A stretch of DNA of 64,000 nucleotides from the NCBI GenBank assembly GCA_037042915.1, contig CM073196.1:4030001-4094000 (forward strand). Direction: 5' to 3'. Numbering within the stretch: the first letter of the stretch is position 1; the number at the start of each line of letters is the position of its first letter. Position numbers and translations under genes: made by a program. The notes beneath the pieces are model-generated. The model saw only the letters and a program-made list of their open reading frames with translations, made no database searches and had not been told where the DNA came from. Positions 10,585 to 21,062 of this stretch are shown one piece after another. Source of the stretch: Auricularia sp. M13. Taxonomy: Eukaryota > Basidiomycota > Agaricomycetes > Auriculariales > Auriculariaceae.

Positions 10585-11000
10585 ATGGTCATCGAAGCTG
10601 ACCACGTGGAAGAGTGCGAGTCTTCGAACACCGGCTGTCCGTCTCTCAACAGCATCCGTCCATTCGTCGTCGATGCTCTGGAGCAGACGCCCGATCCTTT
10701 CCCACCGCTCACCATGATGGACATCGCTGGTACTGTCGCCGTGGAGATGCTACACCATGGCAAAACTCTGGACAGCGGACTGCATGTCCTTCAGGTTATT
10801 CTACGCATTCTGTTGAAACGCGAGCTCGTCCAGGCACATGGTCTTTTTGGTCTGAACGAAGCGGAGCTGGGCGATATTCTATGTCAAGACCCTCTATTTG
10901 CAGACGTGCTCCGGCGCATACCCTTCTTCGATCGACCCACGTTCGGTCACGACTTGTGCTTTATTTTGCGCCACAGTGCGTTCCAGTCAGTTTTTTTCTT
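10585..11000 (+). CDS. Unknown protein with the same ~90-residue domain, copy 2 (3' end unresolved)
   Basis: ATG at 10585 begins a frame containing IRPFVVDALEQTPDP, VLQVILRILLKRELVQAHGLFGL and LGDILCQDPLFADVLRRI, aligning along its length with copy 1 (PFVV..L...PDP; G(L/F)....L..(I/F)...QD). The frame runs on to 11229 but the part after ~10985 looks like intron and the edge of the decayed gene copy that starts at 11133. A donor-like CACA|GTGCGT lies at ~10975. It may be a second exon of one gene with copy 1, a separate tandem duplicate, or already a pseudogene. No known domain was recognised. Confidence 0.45.
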
Positions 11001-11132
11001 GTTCGCAATCGCTCACCCTCCTTTTCAGTTTGTCCTCTCGCCATATGACACCTCGTCATGCACCTTGGCTACCTCGCGCTGGCAGTGTGCATATCAAACA
11101 CCACTGGCACGCAGCCAGCCGGCGTCGTGCCA

Positions 11133-12790
11133 ATGGCACAAGTTCAAGTTTCTGCGCTGCGCGTCCCAATCCTACTTGCACAGGTGCGCGGTCATGGTCG
11201 CTACACTTAGCTGCGCGGCGGTATTCTAATGGATTCATTTACACAAAGCACAGAAACGACCAGTTGAGCATGAAGCCCGAGCTGGCGCGCATGCAATTGT
11301 AGCCACCGGGCGGTGGTCAATGGTCAAGGCGGTCAGCGCGCGCGATTCCCGATGAGGCGCTCAGGTGTTATGAACGCTGCACTCGAGGACAAACGCGTCA
11401 ACGCGCTTGCCGGACGGCTTTGCCTATGTACGTGCGCTTACGCTTCTAATTTCTCGAAGTAATGCAGTCTAACGAAATTTCTTACTCTTAGGCTTGCTCT
11501 GTCATCGGCCGGTGGTCAATGGTCAAGGCGGTCAGACGCGCGATTCCCGACGAGGCGCTCAGGTGTTATGGACACTGCACTCGAGGACAAACGCGTTAAC
11601 GCGCCTGCCGAATGGCTTCACTTAGGTGCGTGCGCTTGCGCCTGATAATGTAATGCAGTCTAACGAATTTACTTCTTCTTAGGCTTCTTCTGTCACGCTC
11701 GCGCTCGATACGCGTGCAAACCGCCGGCCTGGGTTGGAAGAAACGCATGCCGGGGTGGTCGCTGCGTGGCTGGCCGGCCTCCCGCTGAATAACGCCATCT
11801 CGGCGGGGGCATACCCGCAGCTGTACAGTGTGCTCGCGATGCAGCTCCAGGTATCGAGCTCGCGTACCTGGCATCACCCACGACGGGCCCATCCGCGCCG
11901 GCAGGACGTCAAGCGGTCGCATTGCCCGGGCTCAGCTGCGCAGAGCATAGTGCCTCTGAGCGACAACGACAGGAGTCTGCTCGACACAATGCTGGACGGC
12001 GACTGCGAGACTATCGCCCGGCGATCGTCATGGGCTGCGCGAACCTCGCGCCGAACTCGTCGCGCGCCGCAGATGACGACAACGAGATGGACCGCACGAC
12101 GCTCGCTGCCACCGCGTCACCGCAGAAATGGAAAGGCTAAAGGGTCGAGGACGGGACAGTCCGTTGAGGCGCGCGCAAGAGCCACGCGGTGGTGCAGTCC
12201 AAAGGCGCTGGTCGGCACGTCGGGGGACAGCGTGGAGAGCGAGGCTGCTGAATCTGACTCGACCGTGATCGCGCGTCACCCAACAAGGAGAGCGAGGGGG
12301 CCGACGATTGGGCAAAGCGCCGAGGAGCAGGCGGTGCCACTATCGCCGTCTTCGCCCGCGGAGGCCAAGTCCTGCCGTCGCCGGCCAAGTAATCGACATC
12401 CCCAGCGACAAAACGCTGCCTACAGACAGCGTCCGCTGCAGAGGGACCTCTGACCGAGAAGCGCCCACGGCCGTCTTCAGGCATCGTCGAGTAAGCGGGG
12501 CTGAGCAAGGAGTGGCAGCGTAAGAGGAGACGAAAGACGCGGCCGAGGAGGCGGAGGCGCACGCGAAGCTGGACCCGAGCTGCGGTATGCCGAGGTATGT
12601 CTCTTGCATCGTTCGCTTCGTGTTGCTGACTGCTAGCTTCCCCTCGCAGGAGATGAAAGAGCCGCAAAGATGCATGGCCATAGCGGGAGAGCAAGGCCTG
12701 GGAGGATTCTCAAGTGTGGAATTCGGACATAGCTATCCTCACTGGACGCATTTTCGGCAATAATATATATGCCCTGTCCCGCTCGCGCAC
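11133..12790 (+). pseudogene. Decayed duplicate of the charged-protein gene at 7046-8656
   Basis: Nucleotide similarity runs from the start codon region (ATGGCACAAGTTCAAG versus ATGGCGCAAGCGCAGG) through all four exons and introns and into the 3' flank. Recognisable pieces are NNAISAGAYPQLYSVLAM near 11785, MDRTTLAATASPQ near 12085 (against MDRTTIAASASPQ in the intact gene), and the last-exon start CGCAGGAGATGAAAGAG at ~12646. The frame is broken repeatedly by indels and stops, including a TAG in the exon 2 remnant near 11299, and exon 2 plus part of intron 2 is itself duplicated. The first-intron donor here is a normal CAG|GTGCGC. No intact product is expected. Confidence 0.85.
11311..11708 (+). 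repeat. Tandem direct duplication (~199 bp, two units) inside the pseudogene
   Basis: Unit 1 starts at 11311 (CGGTGGTCAATGGTCAAGG) and unit 2 at 11510 with the same words. Both continue through GATTCCCGA.GAGGCGCTCAGG, CTCGAGGACAAACGCGT, GTGCGCTT and TAATGCAGTCTAACGAA to TCTTAGGCTT. Each unit spans the exon 2 remnant and most of intron 2 of the pseudogene. The units have since diverged by several substitutions, so the duplication is not very recent. Confidence 0.85.
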
Positions 12791-12983
12791 GTTGCAGATG
12801 CAAGACAGGAATATATACCCTGCGTGTTTTGGCTACAGCAGCGAGCTCGCGACCGTATGTTTATCAAATCGTCAATCCAACATATATTGAACAGAACAGA
12901 CCTTCGTTAGGGCGGAACAGACATGAGACAAAGAACAGTGATACCATGAGTCCATGACATACTAAAGTTGTCATCGCGTCAGG

Positions 12984-13390
12984 TTAGTCGTCCATGCCGA
13001 GCTTGACACCTTCTTCTACCGCCTCGGCGCGCTCGAGGTCGGTCTCGGGTTGCTCGTCATCATCCACCCATCCATATGCGTTCCCCGCCTTCCATGTGGG
13101 CAGCAGTGAATCGACACGGTCCACCATTTCCGGGCGCGGGTGCTCCTCCAGCCAGGTTGTGTTCGCGAGCAGGACACCAGTAATAGTCTGCTTGTCCTCC
13201 GGCCTGAAGATCTTATAGATCGTGTGCGAGCAGCCGTATGCGCGCATGGTAAAACGAGGGTGCACGGGCGGGGCGGGCACACGGGTAGACCGCCGCTCTG
13301 CCGCAACCCCGACCTCCAGCTTCGAGGGTGTCTGGGGAGGCGCCCTCGAGCTCGCCACGGACGGTGCTTGCGACGGGCGAGCTGCACAAG
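12984..13390 (-). CDS. Hypothetical small protein or last exon of a gene
   Basis: A minus-strand frame, open for about 134 codons, ends at a stop at 12984-12986. It starts just after an acceptor-like TTTCTAG near 13391, so it may be a terminal exon whose upstream partner I could not find. Its middle looks like folded protein (RAYGCSHTIYKIF, TGVLLANTTWLEEHPRPEM, LLPTWKAGNAYGW) and the end is acidic (WVDDDEQPETDLERAEAVEE). There is no in-frame ATG before the internal ATG at RFTMRAYGC. It abuts or slightly overlaps, antisense, the factor fragment that starts at 13381. Family unknown; it could also be a relic. Confidence 0.4.
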
Positions 13391-13513
13391 CAAGACGAGT
13401 CTAGAAAGCGTGCCGGGCGCCTGCATCCTGTGCCGGTTCATAGGTGCGGCTGCTCACGACCACGACGATCCTGACGGTCGGACAGGATGCCGCAGGCCCA
13501 GCTCAAATGCAAA
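13381..13513 (+). pseudogene. Fragment of a Zn2Cys6 factor: end of exon 1, intron 1, start of exon 2
   Basis: About 130 bp match, at roughly 85-90% by eye, the minus-strand gene at 45804-49019: CACAAGCAAGACGA, then GAAAGCGTGCC, CCTGTGCCGGTTC, the whole first intron (GCGGCTGCTCACGACCACGA, CGATCCTGACGG) and the start of the zinc-cluster exon (GATGCCGCAGG). Intron sequence is kept as well as exon sequence, so the copy arose from genomic DNA and is fairly recent. It stops abruptly at 13513, where the dispersed repeat begins. It cannot encode a zinc cluster. Confidence 0.85.
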
Positions 13514-14096
13514 GAAGTGGAAGCTACCGTGTCGCGACGCGTTGGAGGTCACGTGTACTGTGGCAGAGAATTCGAGAAGAGCGTGCAACCCCGGTCAGTG
13601 GAACTGGCTAGGTCCAGGCGTCAATCACGTCGTTGAGGTTGTAGCTGCACCGCTGGAACCACAAGTGGAGGTCGAGAGATAAGCTGCTCGAGCGGAATGT
13701 GAAATTCAACTTCAAGTTTCTTCCTCTCGACGGGCGAAGTTACTTCAATCGTTTTACCAAGGGCCACACTATCTACACATCTCAGTCCGCTATAAGGCTC
13801 AGAGGTTTCAATGGCGTGGCGCGCTCAGACAAATAAACGGCCATCGGAATCGCAAAGTGGACACTTCTCCGCAGACAGGCTTCCCTACATCTATCCACCA
13901 AGTACAGCCATCCGATTCCACTTGTCTGTTGCTAAAGGCGCGTAGCTACAATCGACCACCTGCTTGATTAACACCTGCCCGTCTCGTCCGATTGCTTCGT
14001 TTCCCAGTCTTCGGCGGCTCAAGCAGTACCGGTTACTTGTTCACAGGCCGGATGGAGGGTACTCGTTTGCGCACGGTATTTCGACGGGGCTTTGCT
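13514..14096 (+). repeat. Dispersed repeat, copy 1 (~585 bp; partner at 54729-55318)
   Basis: This copy shares GAAGTGGAAGCTA, GTCGCGACGCGTTGGAG, GTCGAGAGATAAGCTGCT, GCGGAATGTGAAATTCAA, GCGCTCAGACAAATA, GCCATCGGAATCGCAAA, CATCCGATTCCACTTGTCTG and AGCAGTACCGG, in the same order and orientation, with a copy 41 kb away. Short indels are scattered through both. Part of copy 1 reads as an open stretch (KFNFKFLPLDGRSYFN), hinting that the repeat is a relic of a coding gene and not a transposon. I see no terminal inverted repeats, TG...CA ends or target-site duplication. Confidence 0.85.
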
Positions 14097-14450
14097 ATAA
14101 CTTCGGCCTTCTCTTCACCGATATGCCTGGCTATTTGCCATGCGTAACATCCGCGCCTATAGAGACCGTTGCATCCCCATGCCGACCCTGGAAACGCACT
14201 CGGACGAGCGATGTCGCATTCGAGCAGTGCGGGATCTCGTTCAGACCTGTTGAACCCCAGGGCCAGCATGCCTGGCGAGCGCCGCCAAAACAGCCCAGAT
14301 GGATCTTTGATTTACGGCACCGATGGTCGCTACTTCCTGTGTGCGCTCTTTTGATGCACAGGCACAGTGGCGGAGATCGGTCGCTCCGTCGATAAGGGTC
14401 ATTCCATCTCGGCGGGAGCACAAGTCTCTTAGACTCTACCGCGACCCATT

Positions 14451-17340
14451 ATGGAGTTTGGGAGCACCTTCATCCTCGCTGCCACCCCAGAATACGAAGG
14501 CAGAAGCCGTAACGGCGTCTCTCGCACGGCCAGCTTCAAGCAGCGGTTACGCTCGTTGTCCTTCTCGGGAAGCAGCACCACCTGCGTTGTGCACGTACTG
14601 GACCCATCGACATCCCAGTCGCTGCAGGAGGTCGAACGAGCAAGATGGAAAGAGCAATGCATGCGCCGAAGCGACGCGTTCTTGCTCGTTTACGACATAA
14701 GAAATCCGGAGTCCTTCAGAGCAGCCAAGCTGGTCTACGAGGTACCGTGCCCGTCTGCTGTCGCTTTGACTGGTAACTGACGCTCTTTCTGTCGTACGCA
14801 GGAATGCTGCCTGCTGAACAAGCCTATCATTCTCTGCGCGAACTTCTCCGACAAGTTGGACGACGAGGCCGTTCCCTATGCGTCGGCTCTGGCTTGGGGT
14901 CGCGCATGCGCGGTACCCGTATTACGTACCTCTGCGAGGACGGGGAATCAGGTCGACGAGACATTCATGCGGCTAACGCGACTTGCGCATCGGACGGGGC
15001 GTGACTATACGTTCACTATCCTGGGCGCCGCCCGCGTTGGCAAAACAAGCTTGGCAATGCAATTTTGCCATAATTCAGAACCAGCTCCTGTGAGTTCCAG
15101 GTACTCTAGACTTGCTGCATCTGACATCTAGCTGCGCCAGGATGTTGTGGCCCCGGACCAGGGCTCTTACTCGCGGAAGATAGCCATTCACACAAACCAC
15201 TCGCGTCCGCCTGCCGAGCCACAAGCTAGCACCAGCACGCATCCACCTGTAGAGCCGCAGGTTAGGACCAGCGCACACCCACCTATTCCGCAAGCCAGCA
15301 CCAGCACGCGACCCAAAGGTCCCGCCAAACTACGCAAGAAGCGGTCGATGAGTCTGTCTGCAACGCAGAGCAGGAGCGCGAGTATGGAGCTACGCAAGTC
15401 CGTCACCGATGCTCCGCCGTTACCAACACTGTCCGGAGCTCGCTCGATGGTCGACATGCGCCAGGAGGCTCAAGCATCGCAAGGAGCATCACGAGAGTGC
15501 CTGCCGCTCGAGGCAAGCCCTCAGTCGCTGTTACCACTCTCTCCATCTTCGCGGCACCGCAGAATCGACTGCAACGTCCTCCTCCTGAATCTCGGGTCCC
15601 TGGCCCCAGACGACCCAAACACCAGTGCGGTGGCGCGCAGGTTGCGCGGACGGCCTCCGCTATGCCCTGAATGTGGCGCACGCTGTCGTGGAGGACCTCG
15701 CTGTGCGTTCTGCGGTGCCCCTGTGAGCGCGTTCGCAGACGTCCGTCCACCTCCTGCGGCAGAGGAGTATGCGCTCTCCCAACGCTTCCAAACTATCTCT
15801 TGGTCGATTTTGGACAATGATAGCTTCCTAACACCCCCTTCGGAGCGGACGAGCCTGACAATCTTCTGCATCGATGCCTCCTCTTCAGGTGTGTTAATGT
15901 ATACTCGTGGCCGTTGCTGTGCTAATGTTGCGAGCAGTCATTGAACCGCACAACACACGTTATGAGCATATACTCTGGCGTCGCGCACAGGGGCGCGGTG
16001 CTGAAGAGCATATCTCCCGTCTGCAGTGCATGCAAGACGCCGTTCTGCTACATTTAGAACGGTTGCGCCAGCACCATCCAGATCGGAAGGTCGCGACTCT
16101 GCTAGTGACCGGCGACGTGGATGTCAGCTTCAGTGGGCTGTACGCGTCACACCGCATACGCAATGCGCACAGCTACATCCGCACAATGAAGCAGGGGCTC
16201 GTATATGGCGAAGACCTCATCTCGCCTTACTGCAAGAGCCTCGAGCGCGGATATGACGCACTGGTGCGGCAGGTCGATGTCATGCAGCCGTCCTCCTCTA
16301 GTGACAACGCGCTCGGCACAGCCATAGCTGTTGCGCTTGGCCTTGCAAAAGGACATATGCGCCAGGGCGGGACAGGCACAGAAGTCCTGATCTGCTCAAA
16401 CAATGCGGCAAACGTCGGGCTCGGTAACAGGAGTCCTTTCTTCAGGGAGGCAGGCGACAGCTTTTACGCGCACGCCAAAGAAATCGCAGCCGAATGCGCC
16501 GTGACATTCAGTACTTTGAGCTGCACTCGTGACGGCCCCGACGTAGACGTTCTTGCCGACCTGGCACGGAGCACCGGAGGTTGCGTGAGCGCGCTGGAGG
16601 AGCCCAAGCTGCATGTCCTCGTGGGCCCACGCCAGGCGGGCGCGAACCGCACTATCGCGCGCGATGTGGAAGCCACGCTCTTCTTACCGCGGGGTTGGCA
16701 ATTCGAGGCTGACGATCCGCGCTCTCAAGTCAAGTATGACAAAGAGTACAGCATCGCGACAGTCCGGATGTCGCAAGCGGCGGACGACACCGTGCTGACC
16801 TTCGCCTTCCATCTCGCCACCCATCTACCGCTTCCGCCGCCCGATGCTCAGTTTGTGGTCCAGGCGCAGTTCCAGTACATCAACCCCGCGCACGACACGA
16901 TGCTACGCATTCTCCATGTCCGAGCGCCGACCACACGCGCGAGGGCACAGGCAGAACTCGCAGCTCGCTGTGACATTTTGGCGCTGCATTCCCTGCGCAT
17001 GACCGCGTTGCGGGCGACCCAGTTGGTTGCAGACGGGAACTGGAGCGAGGGCCGGACATTGCGCGAGTCCCTTGCATCCGCTAAACGGCTGCTCGAGGGC
17101 ACCGGAGAGGCAGACAAATTTCTCGCCGAATGCGAGAGACTCGATTGTGAGCTTGAAGCTGCTTTCGATGGACCCTTGGCTTTTCGACCCAGCCCCGGTG
17201 GGGCCGCATATAATTATTTGCTTGGGGCATTCATGCGCTTCAGCGAGCTGCCTTTGTCGGCCGTGTCGAGTACTACACCTATTGTCACCCGAAAACGGCG
17301 CCAGAGTGTAACATCCAAACGATCGATTAAATGGAGATGA
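14451..17340 (+). CDS. Circularly permuted Ras-like GTPase with zinc ribbon and vWFA-like domain
   Basis: Four exons: 14451-14741, 14802-15089, 15132-15888 (or from 15141), 15938-17340; 912 or 909 aa. The Ras motifs come in rotated order: strand beta3 with G3-like VVHVLDPST (Asp51), then LLVYDIRNPESF, G4-like CANFSD (Asn111, Asp114; the usual Lys is Phe), G5-like TSARTG (~140-145), and only then the P-loop GAARVGKT (172-179) and a switch-I-like SYSRKI. A Ser/Pro/Thr linker follows, then CPEC...CAFC (~371-390), like the Sec23/24 zinc ribbon, then a vWFA-type domain with an intact MIDAS DxSxS (Asp441, IDASSS) and a helical tail. Circularly permuted Ras proteins were first described from Dictyostelium and have a scattered distribution; I recall similar C-terminal modules there. 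G3 and G4 are degenerate, so nucleotide hydrolysis is uncertain. Function unknown. Confidence 0.88.
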
Positions 17341-17444
17341 TTATGGGTTATTTCAATCAGTAGCACATGCCCGTGTCTATACCCAGTGCTTCGCATATCG
17401 TGACAGCAAGAAAGCACCAATTCCTGCAACAGCAGGGCCAAAGC

Positions 17445-19132
17445 TCAAGATACCGCCTCCTTTGCGCGATCCTCCAGTCCCCGTTCCGACTTCGCCTGCT
17501 CCGACTCCGGCTCCTCGGGCACGCACTGCGCCTCGAGCCTCCGCATGGCTTCCTCCGCCCTCCTAGTCTCCTCCGCTTGCTTCTCTTCCCTGCGCACGTC
17601 CTCTTGAAGGTCCGCGAGCTCCTGCGCGAGCTCGTCCTCGTCGGCGTCGGGCACGATGCCGACCTCGCCGACCTTCATGGCGTCTTCAATCTCGCGGTGA
17701 TCTGCCAGTGCCTCCGCCATGTCGTCCATCGTCGCCTCGACGCGCTCGCGTTGCAGCCGCGGGTCCGCAAGCGCGATGCGTAGCGTGCGCGTGCTTGCTT
17801 CATACGCCTGCATTATCTATAAGAAATATGGCGCATCAGAATCGACAGGTGTAAGAGGAAGAGCAAATGCAGGACGCACCTCCGCATCGCCCACGGCGCG
17901 TTCAACAGTGGACAGCTGCGTCTGCAGCGTCTCGAGCGCGCCGAGCCGCTTGGCTAGCAGATCCTCGAGTTGTTTGCGAGAGCGCAGGTAGGACATGGCG
18001 AGCGTCTTCTGTGCAGCGCGCAGAGCTATCGAGATTTTCTCTGTCCGCCTTAAAGCAGGCTCGTTAGATCTGGTATAGCTGGCCAGTCAGGGTGTGGTTC
18101 AACTCACTCTGATATCTGCTTCTGGATCTCGGCAACTTGCACCTCGAGTCGTTCGACGGCCGTCTGCATCTGCAGCACGCCGCGGTCGACCTCCGTGATG
18201 CTGTGTTCCTCGCCCGGTTCGACAAACTTGATGACCTATTTCGACACAAGGAACAGAACATTAGAAGTATGCGGGATATTTAAGGACGAAAAGGTCCTTA
18301 CCGCTTTATCTGCGACGATAACGCGCTTGTCGCGCGACAAGTAGCGCAGGAGGACTTTCAGGTCCGCGTCAGAGAGCGTGACATCTGGTAAGACACTGCC
18401 TGCGAACGCCGCGCGAAACGAGTCGAATGTGAATAGGGACGATGCCAGGCCTATCCGTGGCACCTCCGCCTGCTTCTGCACCACCGCCTCTGCCGCTCTC
18501 TGCGAAGGAGAAAGTCAATGACAGTGTGGATGAATATATGCATATGTCTGCGAAACGCACCTCGAGATTGGAAAGCACGACATAATCGCCGCGTGCGCGT
18601 TTCCAGACATCGTCCGCGCTGAGTTCCGGGTCGCCATCGACGATCGAGAGCTGCTCGAGCGCCCACCAGAGCGGCTTGCCGACCATGTAGCTTGCGACGC
18701 GGTATATCAGCGACGAGGGCGTATATATCGACTGCTTGGCGTCCATGAAAGATTTCAGAGGGATCAGCTTGGGCGGGACGCCGGAGCTGACGGGCACGGC
18801 GGACTCTACCTAGAACTATTCAGAGTCTGACTACGAACACACGAGCCGGGTACACGTACGACGGCACAGCCCAGCCCAAGGGGCTTTCCGGCTTTCTGCC
18901 AACGCAGGCTTTCCTGCAGGTCGCTGTTGACGTGCAAGACGAGCTTGTCGTCCCCTTGGAGTCCGCGTGCGGCGATGTCCTGCAGTGTGCGCTGCCACCA
19001 CAAAACAGTGGACTGATACGAGGCCGGGTTGGAATGCTTCTTGCGCGATATGTCGCTGTATAACGAGGCCACGCGTGCTGACGAGCTGAACTCCGGCAGA
19101 GTGCTCAGGTAGGCAGATGCGGGCGTTGACAT
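17445..19132 (-). CDS. CHMP7-like ESCRT-III protein (Snf7 family)
   Basis: Six exons: 18860-19132, 18561-18809, 18302-18499, 18108-18235, 17880-18048, 17445-17816; 462 aa, phases consistent. The N-terminal ~230 residues form the winged-helix-like region typical of CHMP7 (WWQRTLQDIAARG, SYMVGKPLWWALEQL, LSDADLKVLLRYLSRDKRVIV). The Snf7 core follows: the basic-amphipathic helices TEKISIALRAAQKTLAMSYL and KQLEDLLAKRLGALETLQTQ, the central VERAVGDAEIMQAY, and an acidic C-terminal region (DDMAEALADHREIEDAM, EDELAQELADL) that acts as the MIM/autoinhibitory part in the family. CHMP7 bridges ESCRT-II-like and ESCRT-III functions, notably at the nuclear envelope. The gene is convergent with the permuted-Ras gene and divergent from the kinase. 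Confidence 0.9.
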
Positions 19133-19666
19133 TGTGGCACTGGCAGATGTTGGTCGAATGCACAGAGTTCGTACAAAGACGCTTCAGAGAAAATGCCTCG
19201 GCAGTAAAGAAGACTTCTTTGTCCAGCAACGTCGTGAATGGCGAACGCGGAAATCGTGATGGTCAAGTCAGCGGGCAACTGCTACCGCCCAGGAAGACTG
19301 CGCGAAGCAACAGAGCCTCAAAGAAAGCAGCCCCCAGATGCGGATTTCCTGGATTCGAACGCCAGTGCTTCGATATGGTCAGGCGTGCTGGAGCGCGGCA
19401 CGCAAAGGCCCAGGTGCGCAGTGTGACGGCCCAAGAGCCGGATGCGGCGGCAGTCTCCGTGTGTGGTCGGTATTTACCGGCTGAGTCGGTCCTTGCCGGT
19501 ACGCGTGTCGTCATCGTCGCAAGCTGTCCGTCTGTCCCGTGTCGTCATTGCTTCACTCTACTGTAATGAGTCTGAGTCCCAAACCAGACTATAGGTAGCT
19601 GCCGCCCAGTTGGCAATACGCTCATTCGTCCATCTCAATTCTACGCAGGGACTCCATCCGAATACA

Positions 19667-21062
19667 ATGCCATACGAAGTCCCGAGCCCGGGCACAGGCA
19701 GGACACAGGAGTCTAGCACGATAGTCTACGATTACGCCCGAAGCGAGCCCAGCGACGCCTGGTTGTCACTCGCCTTGCGCGTTGAGATGCCCCTCACCGC
19801 CGAACCTCCTACTAAGCGAGATCCTCGGAATTGTCTACTCGAGGATTACTTCGACTGGAGCACCCCCAATCTGATGAACCGCTTCGACCGCCGCTATGAG
19901 CTCCTGCATGATCTTGGCCGTGGCGGCTGCGCCAACGTCTCGCTCGCCCACCACCGCAAACTGCATTTGGACTTTGCGGTCAAGTTTGTGCCCTGGGCGC
20001 TGGGCAACCCGGAGGGCGACCATCCCTTGTTTAACAACGACTACGACATTGTCGACCCTCCTGAAGAGCTGGTCATACTGCATTATCTCCGCGGACACCC
20101 CAACATCATCCGTGCCTTTGAGTGGTACTACAACGACGAGGGCTATATCATTGTGCGTTCTAGTTCGCTTTGCGTTCGTCCATATTTTTTGTGGTGCGGC
20201 TGTAGTGCATCGCCCCGCCACCCCACCGCAGCTATGCCACTTGCCGTGTTCCTCTGAACTTTCTGATCATTTCATACAGGTCATGGAACCGCACGGCCCC
20301 CAATGGAAGAAGGCGGGAGACCGGTGGTTGCGCACGACGGCCGTGCCGCTGGCGTCGCCCGACCTGCGCTGCAGCTGGGTGACGCACCCTGCCGCCTTCT
20401 CCGAGGAGGAGGTGCGGCACATCTTCAGCTGTGTCGTGCGCGCGGTGCACTACATGGAGAGCATGGAGGTCGCGCACCGCGACATCAAGCTCGAGAACAT
20501 CCTCATCGACGACGAGAATGTTGCACGTCTTTTTCTCGCAGCACTCACTCTCCCAACCTAACTCGGTGCCTTCTTCACCCTTTGCCTTTCTAAGGTCAAG
20601 ATCGGCGACTTTGGGAGCGCAGTCCTCGAAACGCACGACAGCGACAGCCTGAGCTCGGCTCGCATGGCGGTCGGCACATCCGCCTTTTGGCCGCCAGGCA
20701 AGTTTTGTCCCCGCAACCCGTTATGCGTCCTCGGGCTCACATTGCACACTGCAGAGTACAAGCAGCCCGAGCGCCGCAGCAGATCGCCCTGCCAACTAGG
20801 CCATGCCGAGATCTGGCTGCTGGGCACCGTCCTGCTCGAGCTTGTGCAGGAGCCCTACGCGCCCGGCAAGAAACACCGCGCGTACAAGAGACGAGCGCGT
20901 GCCCGCCTGTGTACCGCGCGGCCCGCGGGCTGGAGTGACGCCGGCTGGGGCTCGTGCAAGCAGATCATCTTCGCCTGCCGCCAGCCAGACCCCGCCAACC
21001 GGCCGACGATACGCACCATCGCCGCCAACACCTGGCTATTCCCCGACCAGGACGGATTCTGA
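19667..21062 (+). CDS. Serine/threonine protein kinase
   Basis: Four exons: 19667-20152, 20280-20519, 20595-20697, 20755-21062; 378 aa. All catalytic elements are visible: glycine loop LGRGGCANV (83-91), the ATP-anchoring Lys in FAVKF (106), helix C Glu in PEELVILHYL, catalytic loop HRDIKLEN (Asp230), metal-binding DFG (Asp247) and the P+1 region GTSAFWPPE. The last intron is a clear GC-AG intron (CCAG|GCAAGT...CTGCAG), since only this join yields WPPEYK. The subdomain IX Asp of DxWxxG is Glu (AEIWLLG). A ~70-residue N-terminal extension is unstructured. The domain is active-looking and compact but the subfamily is unclear; the pathway cannot be inferred from neighbours. The second-intron donor (GTTGCA) is unusual. 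Confidence 0.85.

Noticed and set aside
13514-14096. Dispersed repeat as a solo LTR or MITE
   Set aside because: No TG...CA ends, no terminal inverted repeats and no target-site duplication at either copy; duplicated host DNA is simpler.
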